DNA of 64,000 nt from JAJPJE01 sp963848375 (GCA_963848375.1 CAWKDK010000014.1:1-64000); one strand, 5' to 3'; shown: positions 19,933 to 29,395, numbered from the stretch's first letter. A program made the numbers and translations. The notes: generated from the sequence alone by a model not told the origin.

Positions 19933-20976
19933 TTACGCTTCAACCGTCCTGTGGGCCTGCTGTTTGCGCGCTGGCTTGGCGAGGTCGGCTAGCAGTTCAT
20001 AGGAACGGAGCCGGTCTTCGAATTTGTAAGTATTCGTGACCACGATCAACTCATCCGCTTGCGTCTCTTCGAGAAACGCGTTCAAGCGCTCGCCCACTCG
20101 TTCCGGACTGCCGAAAATCGCTGCTCCCAGTTTTGCGGCTACTATCTCGCGCTCCGCGGCGCTCCATTCGAGGTTCCTCGTAGGAGGTGGCAGCGGCCCC
20201 GGAACTCCGCGGATCAAGTTCAGAAACATTTGTATCGGAGTCGTGGCGAGAAACTCAGCCTGCTCGTCCGACTCTGCAACGAGGACCGGAACTCCAACCA
20301 TCACATGCGGCCTATCCAGAACTTGCGACGGCCGAAACGTCGAGCGATAAATCTGAAGTGCTGGTAACAGAGGTCCTGGCTGAAAATGTGCCGCGAATGC
20401 GAACGGCAAACCTAGCTGTCCGGCAAGACGCGCGCTGAAATCACTCGACCCCAACAGCCATATGGGAACATTCGTGCCTTCCCCAGGATAGGCATGCACT
20501 CGCTGCGAAGAGTGCCGTTCACCCAGGTACCGCCGCAACTCGTCCAACAATTCGGGAAGATCGTCACCTTCAACCAGGCGGGATCCGCGCAGAGCTCGCA
20601 TTGCTGCCCCATCGCCTCCCGGGGCTCGTCCGATTCCAAGATCGATGCGTCCCGGGAAAAGCGATTCGAGTGTCCCGAACTGTTCTGCAATGACGAGCGG
20701 CGAATGATTTGGCAGCATGATGCCGCCCGAGCCGACCCGAATTCTCGAAGTTGCATTTGCGATGTAGCCGATCAACACCGAAGTCGCCGAGGATGCAACG
20801 CCCTCGATGTTGTGGTGTTCGGCCACCCAGAATCGTTTGTAGCCCAGTGATTCTGCGTGCTGTGCGAGCGCTCGCGAGTTTCGGAATGCTTCGCCAGCCG
20901 TTCCTCCCTGTCGCAAGTGCGCTAGATCCAGAATCGAAAGCGGCGTACTCGCGAGACGCGAACCATCGGCCATCAT
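19933..20976 (-). CDS. Luciferase-like (LLM class) flavin-dependent oxidoreductase
   Basis: FMN- or F420-dependent monooxygenase-type TIM barrel of about 347 residues, MsnO8-like. Motifs: LSILDLAHLRQGGTAGEAF at the N-terminus, GYKRFWVAEHHNIEGVASSA, RIRVGSGGIMLPNHSPLVIAEQ and FPGRIDLGIGRAPGG. The C-terminus has ADELIVVTNTYKFEDRLRS. The double ATG at 20976/20973, with GAGG just before, fits the family start much better than the long extension upstream. The substrate cannot be read from the sequence. Confidence 0.88.
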   Translation of the reverse strand: MMADGSRLASTPLSILDLAHLRQGGTAGEAFRNSRALAQHAESLGYKRFWVAEHHNIEGVASSATSVLIGYIANATSRIRVGSGGIMLPNHSPLVIAEQFGTLESLFPGRIDLGIGRAPGGDGAAMRALRGSRLVEGDDLPELLDELRRYLGERHSSQRVHAYPGEGTNVPIWLLGSSDFSARLAGQLGLPFAFAAHFQPGPLLPALQIYRSTFRPSQVLDRPHVMVGVPVLVAESDEQAEFLATTPIQMFLNLIRGVPGPLPPPTRNLEWSAAEREIVAAKLGAAIFGSPERVGERLNAFLEETQADELIVVTNTYKFEDRLRSYELLADLAKPARKQQAHRTVEA

Positions 20977-21289
20977 TACCTCAATCCTGCCGCTCGAAGA
21001 ATGAACATACGCAAACGGCGTCTCTATTCGATGCCGCAGCCATGTCTCCGGAATCAACCAGACCGGTGGCCAATTCTCCCAATTCGGGATGTCGCGAGTC
21101 TCGCTTTCCCGTTGCCTCAAGCATTTCGTCGCGGTTCCATCTCAGTTACGCGAACAATTGCGACAGGACCGCGCCCCTGTAGTTAAAATGTATGTTCCCG
21201 CGGTACGAGGGCCAAGTTTAGCGGCTGGGTTCCAGCTCCTGAATTCCACCTCAGTTTTATTTTCACTCATAAATACTAAGGAGTCGTTC

Positions 21290-22474
21290 ATGGCAAAGAA
21301 GCGCGTTGGCATACTCACCGGAGGCGGCGACGTCCCCGGACTGAACTCCGTGATCAAGTCCGTGGTTTATCGAGGGGCCGAAATCGGATGCGAAGTGATT
21401 GGCATCCGCCGGGGCTGGGAAGGATTGACGCACGTCGATCTGAAAGATCCGGCCAGCAAGTCGCGGTACATCCTGCCTCTCAACCGCGAGAACACACGCA
21501 CTATCGATCGCACGGGCGGCACATATCTGCACAGCTCGCGCACCAATCCCACCAAGATGAAGAAGCTGCCTCCGGTGCTCGAGGGACAGAAGTTCGAACC
21601 CAAGCAATCGACCAAGAAGGGCGTGACCAGCACCGTGTTCGATGTGACGCCCGCGGTGCTCAAGAATATCGAAGCGCTTGGACTCGATTACCTGGTGGCG
21701 ATTGGTGGTGACGACACCCTCAGTTACGCCGCGGAGCTGGACCGGCAGGGCATGAAGGTGATGGCCGTGCCGAAGACCATGGACAACGACGTTCGCAACA
21801 CCGAGTACTGCATCGGATTCTCCACGGCGATCACGCGCGCCATGGACGCCATCGAGCGCCAGCGCACGACCGTTGGCTCCCACGAGCGCATCGGCATCTT
21901 CCGCGTGTTCGGACGCGACGCTGGCTACACCGCTCTCTACACGGCATTCGTAACAGCAGTGCGCTGCTGCATCCCCGAGTACAAGGTGGACCTGAAACAT
22001 CTGATCGAATTGCTGATCAACGACAAGAAGAACAATCCCAGCAACTACTCGCTCGTGATCCTCTCCGAAGGCGCCGAGTGGGAAGGCTACAAGGTCAAGG
22101 AATACGGCGAGGCGGATGCGTTCGGTCACCGCAAAAAGATGAGCGTAGCCGAAGACCTGAGCGACGAGATCAAGCAGACGACTGGCGACGAGACCGTGGT
22201 CAGCGACCTGACCTACGATCTGCGCTCCGGCAGTCCGGACTTCGTCGATCGCTTGGTGGCCATTACCTTCGCGAACATGGCCATGGACGCGCTCGAAGAG
22301 GGCAAGAGCGGATTGATGTCAGCCATCAACGAAGGCCGCTACGCGATGGTGCCGATTCCCGATCCGAAGCTCGGACCGCGCAAGGTGGACATCGCTTCCA
22401 TGTACAACACGGAGCGCTATCGTCCGAAGTACGACCACAAGATCGGACTGCCGATTTTCCTGACGCGTCCTTAG
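21290..22474 (+). CDS. 6-phosphofructokinase with PPi-type active-site signature
   Basis: Cytoplasmic glycolytic enzyme of 394 residues. TAAGGAG precedes the ATG at 21290. The phosphate-binding start is KRVGILTGGGDVPGLN. The active site reads AIGGDDTLSYAAEL and later VPKTMDNDV. ATP-dependent enzymes of the E. coli type have GGDGS and PGTIDND at these two places; Asp in the first and Lys in the second are the classical marks of pyrophosphate-dependent PFK. GIFRVFGRDAGYTALYTA replaces the usual VMGRxAG motif. It may therefore use PPi and run reversibly; the donor is predicted, not shown. Confidence 0.9.
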   Translation: MAKKRVGILTGGGDVPGLNSVIKSVVYRGAEIGCEVIGIRRGWEGLTHVDLKDPASKSRYILPLNRENTRTIDRTGGTYLHSSRTNPTKMKKLPPVLEGQKFEPKQSTKKGVTSTVFDVTPAVLKNIEALGLDYLVAIGGDDTLSYAAELDRQGMKVMAVPKTMDNDVRNTEYCIGFSTAITRAMDAIERQRTTVGSHERIGIFRVFGRDAGYTALYTAFVTAVRCCIPEYKVDLKHLIELLINDKKNNPSNYSLVILSEGAEWEGYKVKEYGEADAFGHRKKMSVAEDLSDEIKQTTGDETVVSDLTYDLRSGSPDFVDRLVAITFANMAMDALEEGKSGLMSAINEGRYAMVPIPDPKLGPRKVDIASMYNTERYRPKYDHKIGLPIFLTRP

Positions 22475-22502
22475 CTGGGAAGCAGGTCGTAAGACACTGT
22501 AA

Positions 22503-22546
22503 GGGTGCCCCGTCCTATTCGCCATCTTTTGGCGAAAGGGCGGGGT
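22503..22546. repeat. GGGTGCCCC-type hairpin repeat
   Basis: GGGTGCCCCGTCC, a short AT-rich stem TTCGCC...GGCGAA, and a closing GGGCGGGG form a long hairpin between the phosphofructokinase and M49 stops. The GGGTGCCCC opening is shared with elements at 26149, 26773, 28446 and 47615. It could double as a bidirectional terminator. Confidence 0.6.
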
Positions 22547-22562
22547 GAGCTGCCTGTTCCTG

Positions 22563-24639
22563 CTACTTCGCCTTCAGCCCCTCGTCGTACATCGCTCCAT
22601 ACGTCAGATACTGCTTCACCGGCATCGCGGGGATAAGACATTGTGATGTTCTCTGCTTTGCCGCTCTTCCCGACCTTCGCCGTCAGCAGCGGATTGATTC
22701 CGGCCCAGTCCGTGGGAAGGTTTAGCGTCTTATATCGCGCAACGACCTGATCGCGAACCTTGGGATCGAAGTGCACTCCGTACTTGTCGACCAGCGCCTT
22801 GATGGCGTTGTAGTCGCCTTCCGCCTTGATGCGCATGATCTCGGCCAGCAATTCGCCCACGCCCTCGTGCATTTTCTTATAGTCGGTGACCTCAACGTAG
22901 GTCTTGCCATCGCGGTCGAACATCCGTATCGCGCCGGTCTTATCCATGATGTAGTTGGCGATGAGCGCTCGATTGCGCGCGTGATCTTCCTCGATGGTGT
23001 CGCCGTGTGGGATGCGGCGAAGTTGCGTGAGCATCACCAACGCGGCCGAGTCGTACATGGCCTTGGCGACTTCGTCCTGGTTGGAAACGAGGCCGAGTTC
23101 TTTGAGCTTCGGATCGAAGGCATTCCACAGGGACATCAGGTCAGCACGGGCCTCTTCCAGCGTAGAGAAATATTCCTTGAGCTCAGCTTCCGAGCCATTT
23201 TTCAGCCGGGGACTCAACTTGCCGGAGCCGTGGCCAATCACTTCGTGCATGGCGGTATGCAACTCTTCCGCTTCCTGTCCGTACTTGATGTCGCGCTCGA
23301 TGATTTCGGGCGTGGCGCCAAACTCACGGATCCCTTTGTGCTGCCCAGCCTGATCGAAAGCGCGGCTGGCGGCGGTGAATAGATAGTTCTTGCTGCCGTA
23401 TGCCTCGCGAATCTCATTCTCGTTCGGCAGATTGTCGCCAATGGTATTCACATGGAAGTCGCCGGTTTCGATCAGCGTTTCCACGGCTTTGACGGTAGGT
23501 GGCGTGAATTGCGTCTTCTTGTATTGATCGGCCCAGGGAGCGTGTTGCTCGAAGTAAGCGGCATTAGCGGCAAGCGCCTCCATCTTCGCCGTGAGGGGCT
23601 TGTCGGTGATGGTGACAAAGCTCTGCGAGCTGCCCTTCTGCCCGGCCGCATCGCGATACACCTCGATGAAGCCGTTGTCGAAGTCGACCGTGGGATTGTT
23701 CTGCACCCAGTCCTGGCCGAACTTGAGCCAGTCGGCGAACTCGCCAGTCTGGTAGAAGCGGATGAGATCCCCAATCACCTGCGCCTGCTTGGGGTCGGCC
23801 ACCTTTTGCGCGTTCGCAAGCGCCTCATTGGCCTTCTTCAAATAAACCGCGTACAGACCCGGAGGAACGGAACCGTCAGGCGTTCCGGCCCGATAAACCT
23901 CTTCCTTCAACTGGCCGTCCGGACCCTTCACCACGCGTGAGTTCAGCGGGTACTTCGCTTTGAAATCCTTAAGATCGGCGAGAGTGACGCCATCATAAAA
24001 AGTGTTGGCGCTCGCCTGGATAATGTCCTTGCCGCCTTGCGGAGATTTAGCAGTATTCATCGGCTCAAAGTTCGGATCGAAGAGCGACGCCTTCAGATCA
24101 CTGACTTCTTTGGCAACGGCATCTGCCGAAGCCAGCGCAGGCTGGTCACCATAGGGAGTTCGGAACGCGCCATTCTTGAAGGCCTGATCAGCGGCCTTCT
24201 GTAGTTCCTGGAAGCCGAAATCAGGCAAGAACTTCTGCGATGTCTCCGCGCTGTGATTCCCACGGTTCGCCCAGAACAGCTTGGCGAAGTCGCTGATCTT
24301 CTTCATCGTCGCTGGATCGATGCCCTGCGGATGCGCAACGATTTCTTCCAGCAGCCGCTTCTGACGAATGCCATAAGCCGAAAGCTGATCGTAGATGATC
24401 GGGTCGATGGCGATCGACGCCTGCGAGAGCCAGTAAGCGAGCTCCTTCTGTTTCGGATCGAGCGAGTTAAAACTCTCGGCATGCAACTGCAGAAAACCGG
24501 TGTTGCCGACGCGATCGACAAGAACGTTGGCGCCTTCCGCAGGAGCGGTTTTCGAGGCGGTGGATGCAGGCGCTTGCGACAGCGCAGGTAGTGCAAACGA
24601 AATCAATAAAAGTGCGATGAGTAGGCGAATGCCAGACAT
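22563..24639 (-). CDS. M49-type zinc dipeptidyl-peptidase (DPP III-like), secreted, C-terminal frameshift
   Basis: Zinc peptidase of about 690 residues that would remove dipeptides from peptides. GGAGGT precedes the ATG at 24639, then a signal peptide (LLIALLLISFALPALSQ). The catalytic motif HEVIGHGSGK (residues about 465-474) is the M49 HEXXGH motif, with EEARAD about 40 residues later supplying the third zinc ligand. The frame breaks near 22637 in a run of C; removing one C gives the natural C-terminus YLTYGAMYDEGLKAK ending at 22563. The signal peptide means it acts in the periplasm or outside. Confidence 0.88.
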
Positions 24640-24768
24640 GTCTGGGCACCTCCGAAGGATGCGGGTACTGAGTGTCACTGGAATGGTAAATGACCGGAGC
24701 AGCGTAGGCGAAATTGTGGGTTGGATAGCAGGGCAGCCGGGATCGACTGCCCAACGTGAACCGCGATC

Positions 24769-26061
24769 TTAGCTTACCGCGACCGGCGCCAGCGCGCGCG
24801 CCCGTCGTTCCGCATACAGCGGGAAATGGTCAGCCAGTTCGTGCACCTGTCGGCGGATTCGAGCAAGCTGTTGCGCATCGGTGCGATGATCGAGCGCATC
24901 GGCAATCCAGCGTCCAATCTGCCGGAACTCCGCTTCCTTCATGCCGCGAGTAGTGAGCGCAGGCGACCCAAGACGAATTCCGCTGGGCTTCATCGGCGGA
25001 TTGGTATCGAACGGAATCGCGTTCTTGTTCACCGTGATGCCCGCTTCGCCCAGCGCCTTTTCAGCTTCGCTGCCCAGCATTCCCTTGGAGAACACGTCCA
25101 CGAGCATGACGTGCGTATCGGTGCCACCCGAGATGATGCGGTAGCCTTCGGCCTGCAGCGTTTCTGCCAGCACCTTGGCGTTCGCAACCACCTGGCGCGC
25201 ATAATCTTTGAAGTCCGGCTGCATCGCTTCGAGGAAGCAGACGGCTTTGGCCGCGATGATGTGTACGAGCGGTCCACCCTGATCGCCAGGAAATACGGTC
25301 TTATCGATAGCCTGCGCATAATCCTGCCGACTCAAGATCATCCCCGCACGTGGACCGCGCAGCGTCTTGTGCGTCGTAGTCGTAACGATGTGCGCATGCG
25401 GCACTGGCGATGGATGCACGCCTCCGGCAACCAGTCCAGCAAAGTGCGCCATATCGACCATATAGATCGCGCCAACCTTATCCGCGATCGCGCGCATACG
25501 AGCGAAGTCGATGATGCGCGCATAGGCGCTGCCGCCGCCGATGATCAGCTTGGGATGCTCGCGCTCGGCAATCTGCTCGAGCTCGTCGTAGTCGATGGTT
25601 TCGGTGTCCTTGGTGACGCCGTAAGGAACAATGCGATACGTCTTGCCGGAAAAGTTCAGCGGATGCCCGTGCGTGAGGTGGCCGCCATGCGCAAGATTCA
25701 AGCCTAGGATCGTATCGCCAGGCTTGAGCACCGCGCCGAGTGCTTCCATGTTGGCGGTCGACCCGGAGTGTGGCTGCACGTTGGCGTGCTCGGCTCCAAA
25801 AAGCTGCTTGGCGCGGTCGCGCGCAAGATTCTCCACCACATCGGCAAACTCGCAACCGCCGTAATAACGTTTCCCCGGATAGCCTTCCGCATATTTATTG
25901 GTGAAAACCGACCCCATGGCTTCGAGCACAGCTTCGCTGACAAAATTCTCGGACGCGATCAGCTCGAGGCCCTCATGCTGGCGTCGTTCTTCATTGGCAA
26001 TGGCATTGGCTACGTCGGGATCAACTTCAGAAAGCGGGCGGGACATGCGGTTGGAGGTCAT
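24769..26061 (-). CDS. glyA: Serine hydroxymethyltransferase
   Basis: PLP enzyme of 430 residues that interconverts serine and glycine and loads one carbon onto tetrahydrofolate. Typical motifs: LELIASENFVSEAVLEAMGS, NKYAEGYPGKRYYGGCE, NVQPHSGSTANMEAL and the PLP-lysine motif TTTTHKTLRGPR. The length is slightly above the usual 415-420 because of a short N-terminal extension. rpiB lies upstream on the same strand, with a palindromic repeat and a run of CAGT-like words between them. Together with ThyX it feeds one-carbon and thymidylate metabolism. Confidence 0.97.
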   Translation of the reverse strand: MTSNRMSRPLSEVDPDVANAIANEERRQHEGLELIASENFVSEAVLEAMGSVFTNKYAEGYPGKRYYGGCEFADVVENLARDRAKQLFGAEHANVQPHSGSTANMEALGAVLKPGDTILGLNLAHGGHLTHGHPLNFSGKTYRIVPYGVTKDTETIDYDELEQIAEREHPKLIIGGGSAYARIIDFARMRAIADKVGAIYMVDMAHFAGLVAGGVHPSPVPHAHIVTTTTHKTLRGPRAGMILSRQDYAQAIDKTVFPGDQGGPLVHIIAAKAVCFLEAMQPDFKDYARQVVANAKVLAETLQAEGYRIISGGTDTHVMLVDVFSKGMLGSEAEKALGEAGITVNKNAIPFDTNPPMKPSGIRLGSPALTTRGMKEAEFRQIGRWIADALDHRTDAQQLARIRRQVHELADHFPLYAERRARALAPVAVS

Positions 26062-26148
26062 GGAGGTCTCTCAGTTTTTTAGTCTATCAGTCGATCAGTT
26101 CATCAGTACTTCAGTTTTTCAGCTCTTCGGGCGTTCAGCTAAACGCTG

Positions 26149-26236
26149 GGTGCCCCAGGTTCGGGGCCCCCGACGAGCCCGTGTTTGGCTCGGTGGGGTG
26201 AAGGTTCGCGTCGTGCTTTTTGGACGCTAACCTGGG
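26149..26236. repeat. Double-hairpin palindromic repeat between rpiB and glyA
   Basis: Two nested hairpins: a GC-rich one (CCCCCGACGAGCC against GGCTCGGTGGGG) and one of AGGTTCGCGTC against GGACGCTAACCT, inside a GGGTGCCCCAGG/CCTGGG frame. It shares words with the element at 26773-26824. It runs into the 3' end of rpiB and supplies that gene's last codons and stop. Confidence 0.65.
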
Positions 26237-26700
26237 TTGAGAGTACTTGCCGCCACAGCTTCCGCCTTCTCAATCTCGCTGATTTTGTCTACCCGCCGCG
26301 CATGACGGCCCGCCAGAAACGGAGTCTTCAGCCAGACGTCCACAATGCGCTGCGCCAGATCGCTGGCGGTGACGCGAGCGCCCAGGGTAAGCACGTTGGC
26401 GTCGTTGTGTTCGCGGCTTAGCTGGGCGTCGGTTTCGCTGACGGCCCGGGCAGCGCGAATGCCGGGCACTTTGTTCGCGGCGATCGACATGCCAATGCCC
26501 GTCCCGCAGACCAGGATGCCAAGATCGGCACGTTGGCCGGTCACGTCTTCACTTACTTTGAGCGCGTAGTCGGGATAATCGACCGAATCAGGCGAATTCG
26601 TCCCCTCGTCGAGAACCTCAAATCCCTGGCTTTGGAGATGGTCCCTGATTTTCTGCTTGAGTTCGAACCCAGCGTGATCCGCCCCAATGGCGATCTTCAT
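26227..26700 (-). CDS. rpiB: Ribose-5-phosphate isomerase B
   Basis: Pentose-phosphate enzyme of 157 residues that interconverts ribose-5-phosphate and ribulose-5-phosphate. Motifs: MKIAIGADHAGFELKQ at the start, DYPDYA, then the active-site loop LVCGTGIGMSIAANKVPGIR with its Cys and the Gly-rich phosphate loop, and SREHNDANVLTLGAR. The C-terminus ends STLNPG, and the last codons with the TAG lie inside the palindromic repeat at 26149-26236, so the natural end may have been altered by repeat insertion. Confidence 0.95.
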   Translation of the reverse strand: MKIAIGADHAGFELKQKIRDHLQSQGFEVLDEGTNSPDSVDYPDYALKVSEDVTGQRADLGILVCGTGIGMSIAANKVPGIRAARAVSETDAQLSREHNDANVLTLGARVTASDLAQRIVDVWLKTPFLAGRHARRVDKISEIEKAEAVAASTLNPG

Positions 26701-26729
26701 GGGAGTATTTTACGCGCCGTCAGGAGATT

Positions 26730-26759
26730 TTCACCACAGAGACACAGAGTACACAGAAG
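26730..26759. repeat. CACCACAGAGACACAGAG-type intergenic repeat
   Basis: One copy of a family TTCACCACrGAGACACrGAG, also found at 30544, 37897, 48652-48804, 53174 and 60360. This copy is a single arm with no partner arm. Confidence 0.55.
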
Positions 26760-26772
26760 CGTTGGGTAGAGT

Positions 26773-26824
26773 GGTGCCCCAGGTTCGCGTCCGTCCGTTG
26801 GACGCTAACCTGGGGAAGGGCACC
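26773..26824. repeat. GGTGCCCCAGG palindromic repeat
   Basis: A near-perfect palindrome: GGTGCCCCAGGTTCGCGTCC, a 7-base loop, then GGACGCTAACCTGGGGAAGG and CACC. It lies just past the stop of the small periplasmic protein gene and is close kin of the element at 26149-26236. Confidence 0.65.
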
Positions 26825-26839
26825 ATCGCTAGAAAGCGA

Positions 26840-27142
26840 CTATTTTCCGCTAGCTTGTCCGGATGCAACCGGCTTCGGATTCGGCGAGTGCGTCTGCGAG
26901 TGCTTGTTGTCGAAATTGATGCCAGCTTTCACTTCTTCTATCGCATCTTGCGTCAGTTGTTGCGCCTTGGCGCGATGTCCGCCCTTATCGTGTTCGGCGG
27001 CTTCCAGTTCGGCCTTCGCGGCCTGCAGGTGCTCAAGCGCGGCGCGCATATGCGGCTGATTTTCGGCGACGAGGCTGGGCGTGATAAACGCTCCCAGCAC
27101 GGTGAGCACAAGGATCCCCGCACACTTCGTGAATGTTTTCAT
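26840..27142 (-). CDS. Small secreted helical protein
   Basis: About 100 residues. The ATG at 27142 with CGGAG upstream begins a signal peptide (MKTFTKCAGILVLTVLGAF...LVA). The mature part is two predicted helices: MRAALEHLQAAKAELEAAEHD and a second one, AKAQQLTQDAIEEVKAGI, joined by a Lys/His turn, then a Pro/Ser tail. I recognise no named family. Helical-hairpin periplasmic proteins of this shape are common in Acidobacteriota. Confidence 0.6.
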   Translation of the reverse strand: MKTFTKCAGILVLTVLGAFITPSLVAENQPHMRAALEHLQAAKAELEAAEHDKGGHRAKAQQLTQDAIEEVKAGINFDNKHSQTHSPNPKPVASGQASGK

Positions 27143-27336
27143 TCGTTTGCTCCGGTCTGATTTGTACGGTTGCGTAGAGAATTCTGCGCTAACGCATGGT
27201 CTATAAAAAAGGGCGATTTTGGACGATGCATCAGCAACGCCAACGTACATGTACCCTCAGACGCCGGGAAGTATTGTGAGCAGGCCGCGTTCCAGCCGAT
27301 AATGCGCGGGGAACATACTCGAATCAGGAGGCCGAC

Positions 27337-28137
27337 GTGAGTGCTGCCGGCACCGAAACGCAGACGCAGAAGGTCTACAAGTTCATTCAGTTCAACACGC
27401 AGACGTTTGTCGCGAAGATCACGCTGAACCATCCGCAATATAACGTCCTGACCGTGCCGATGATGACCGAGCTGGCCGAGGCCATTGAGAGCCTCAACGG
27501 CCGCGGCGACATCAAGTGCATCATGCTGGATTCGTCGCAGAAGACGTTTTCCGCCGGCATCTCGGTCGAAGATTCGCGCCCCGAACGCGTCTTCCAGACC
27601 CTGGACGCCTTCACGCGGGTATTCACGGCGATCAGCGAAATTTCCAAGCCGTTGATTGTGGCCGTCAATGGGCCGGCCATCGGCGCCGGGTCGGAACTGG
27701 TGGCCTTCGGCGACGTGATCATCGCCACGCCCAACGCGCGTTTCGCGCAGCCGGAAGTGAAGATGGGCGTGTTTCCGCCGTTCGCCGCCGTCATGTTGCC
27801 GCAGCTCATTGGACCGAAAAAGACCTACGAGCTGATCCTGACCGGGCAGGCGATCTCCGCTGAAGAGGGCTATAACCTCGGATTCATCAACCGCGTCGTC
27901 GCGGAAAAAGACCTGGATAAAACGCTCGAAGAAGTGCTGGCACGCATCAGCGAATTCAGCGCGCCTGTGTTGGAAATGACGAAGAAGGTGATCAGCACCA
28001 CCATGGGATTGCCGCTGGAACTAGCGATGAAAAAGTCGCAAAGCATCTACCTGAATCAGTTGATGGACCTCGAAGACGCGCAGGAAGGCCTCCGCGCGGT
28101 GCTGGAGAAGAGAAAGCCGGTTTGGAAGAACAGATAG
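27337..28137 (+). CDS. Enoyl-CoA hydratase/isomerase family protein
   Basis: Crotonase-fold protein of 266 residues. It starts with GTG at 27337 after CAGGAGG. Motifs: ITLNHPQYNVLTVPMMTELA at the start, the oxyanion hole loop FSAGISVED, and the second one GPAIGAGSELVAFGDVIIAT, then ARFAQPEVKMGVFPPFAAV. Both oxyanion-hole stretches are present. The catalytic acid positions of classic hydratases are not obvious (GAGSELVAF has the first Glu), so it may be a ring-opening or dehydratase-type member. No fatty-acid genes lie next to it. Confidence 0.85.
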   Translation: MSAAGTETQTQKVYKFIQFNTQTFVAKITLNHPQYNVLTVPMMTELAEAIESLNGRGDIKCIMLDSSQKTFSAGISVEDSRPERVFQTLDAFTRVFTAISEISKPLIVAVNGPAIGAGSELVAFGDVIIATPNARFAQPEVKMGVFPPFAAVMLPQLIGPKKTYELILTGQAISAEEGYNLGFINRVVAEKDLDKTLEEVLARISEFSAPVLEMTKKVISTTMGLPLELAMKKSQSIYLNQLMDLEDAQEGLRAVLEKRKPVWKNR

Positions 28138-28698
28138 TTGGCAGTTGCTAGTTGCCAGCGCTAGTTGCCAGTATTGCTCGATGAGCCGCGGAGCGGCGAC
28201 ATTCGCAAGCCCAGCGCGTGAGCGCTGGGTAAGCAAACGAAATAGATCCACGAGCCCCGGCAGGGGCGGGCACCTGTCTCCAACGTCCAATTTTCTTGTC
28301 AAGACCCGTTTCCACTCAAATTCTCTGCAACTACCTCATATCACGACAGAAATAAACTTCGCCAAAGTGTCTAGTAGGTCCCCTCGAAATTGCTACTCTG
28401 GAAATAGAAGGAATCTAGAAGGGATTCTGGCGCCTAGGCTTCTTCGGGTGCCCCACCCTCGCCTTCTGTTGGCGTGGGTGGGCGTTAGGATTTGCTTTTT
28501 CTAACAACTAACAATCAACAACTAACAACTTCTTTCCTTTCAATATTTTGACTGCTAAGTCCTTTATTGTGCGGGAGCTGGCAGAACCTCCGCGCCAAGT
28601 TGTTGCATTGCGGCAGGTTAACGGCACCCAGGGGGAGGGGGTACTCCCCCATGACGCAATTGTCGTATGGCACTCGCCATGCCATCATCAATGGCACG
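28138..28698. other. Repeat-rich intergenic stretch
   Basis: No gene is seen here. It holds several repeat types in a row: GCTAGTTGCCAG copies (28144-28171), a hairpin CCCAGCGCGTGAGCGCTGGG (28211-28230), CCCCGGCAGGGG (about 28255), a GGGTGCCCC hairpin CCCACCCTCGCC/GGCGTGGGTGGG (28446-28484), and AACAACTAACAA runs (28503-28530). The next gene's start lies at the end of the stretch. Confidence 0.6.
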
Positions 28699-29319
28699 AT
28701 GTATCTACCTCCTCATTTTGAAGAGAGTCGCCCCGAAGTCTTGCAGGAAGTAATGCGCGGCTACCCCCTGGGGACGCTGGTTGCACTCACCACTGTCGGG
28801 CTTTCGGCCAATCACGTTCCCTTTGAATACGATCCGCAGCCTGCGCCCCTCGGGACCTTGCGCTGCCACGTTGCACGTGGGAACTCCGTCTGGAAGGACT
28901 TCGACAAACAGACGCCGGCATTGGTGATCTTTGGCGGCCCGCAGGCTTACATCTCGCCGTCGTGGTACGAGGCCAAGCGCGAGCACGGGAAAGTGGTGCC
29001 GACCTACAACTACGTTGTCGTACACGCCTATGGTTCACTGCGCATCATTGAAGATGCGCGGTGGTTGCACGGACTGGTGTCGCGGCTCACCGAAAAGTTC
29101 GAATTGCCCCGCCCTCAGCCCTGGGCCGTGAGCGATGCCCCACCCGATTACATCGAAAAGCAGCTCGGCGCCATCGTCGGGATCGAGATACCAGTCACGC
29201 GGCTGATCGGGAAGGCCAAAGCGAGCCAGAATCGCAGTGCTGAAGATCAGGCGGGAGTCATTCGCGGCCTGCGCGAGGACGATCCTCACGATCCAATGGC
29301 CGAGTGGATGGAACGCTGA
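28699..29319 (+). CDS. PaiB-family FMN-binding regulator-like protein
   Basis: FMN-binding split-barrel protein of 206 residues, PaiB family. MYLPPHFEESRPEVLQEVM starts the family domain, so I took the ATG at 28699 in place of longer upstream options. Other marks: HVPFEYDPQPAPLGTLRCHVARGN, VIFGGPQAYISPSWYEAK, VVPTYNYVVVHAYG and the C-terminal VTRLIGKAKASQNRSAEDQAG. In Bacillus PaiB belongs to a transcriptional regulator pair; many homologues are flavin or heme proteins of unknown role. It is not paired with a PaiA acetyltransferase here. Confidence 0.9.
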   Translation: MYLPPHFEESRPEVLQEVMRGYPLGTLVALTTVGLSANHVPFEYDPQPAPLGTLRCHVARGNSVWKDFDKQTPALVIFGGPQAYISPSWYEAKREHGKVVPTYNYVVVHAYGSLRIIEDARWLHGLVSRLTEKFELPRPQPWAVSDAPPDYIEKQLGAIVGIEIPVTRLIGKAKASQNRSAEDQAGVIRGLREDDPHDPMAEWMER

Positions 29320-29371
29320 CACGGAGAGAGAAAGTACGCGCGCAGCCCGCGAGGGATCTGTATTTGGTTGT

Positions 29372-29395
29372 GTGGCGCGGACATTCCTGTCCGCG
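29372..29395. repeat. GTGGCGCGG-type hairpin repeat
   Basis: The unit GTGGCGCGGACA-TTCC-TGTCCGCG forms a small hairpin just past the 3' end of the hydrolase gene. A variant with GGGCG in place of GGACA occurs inside dnaG at about 44675. Confidence 0.5.
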
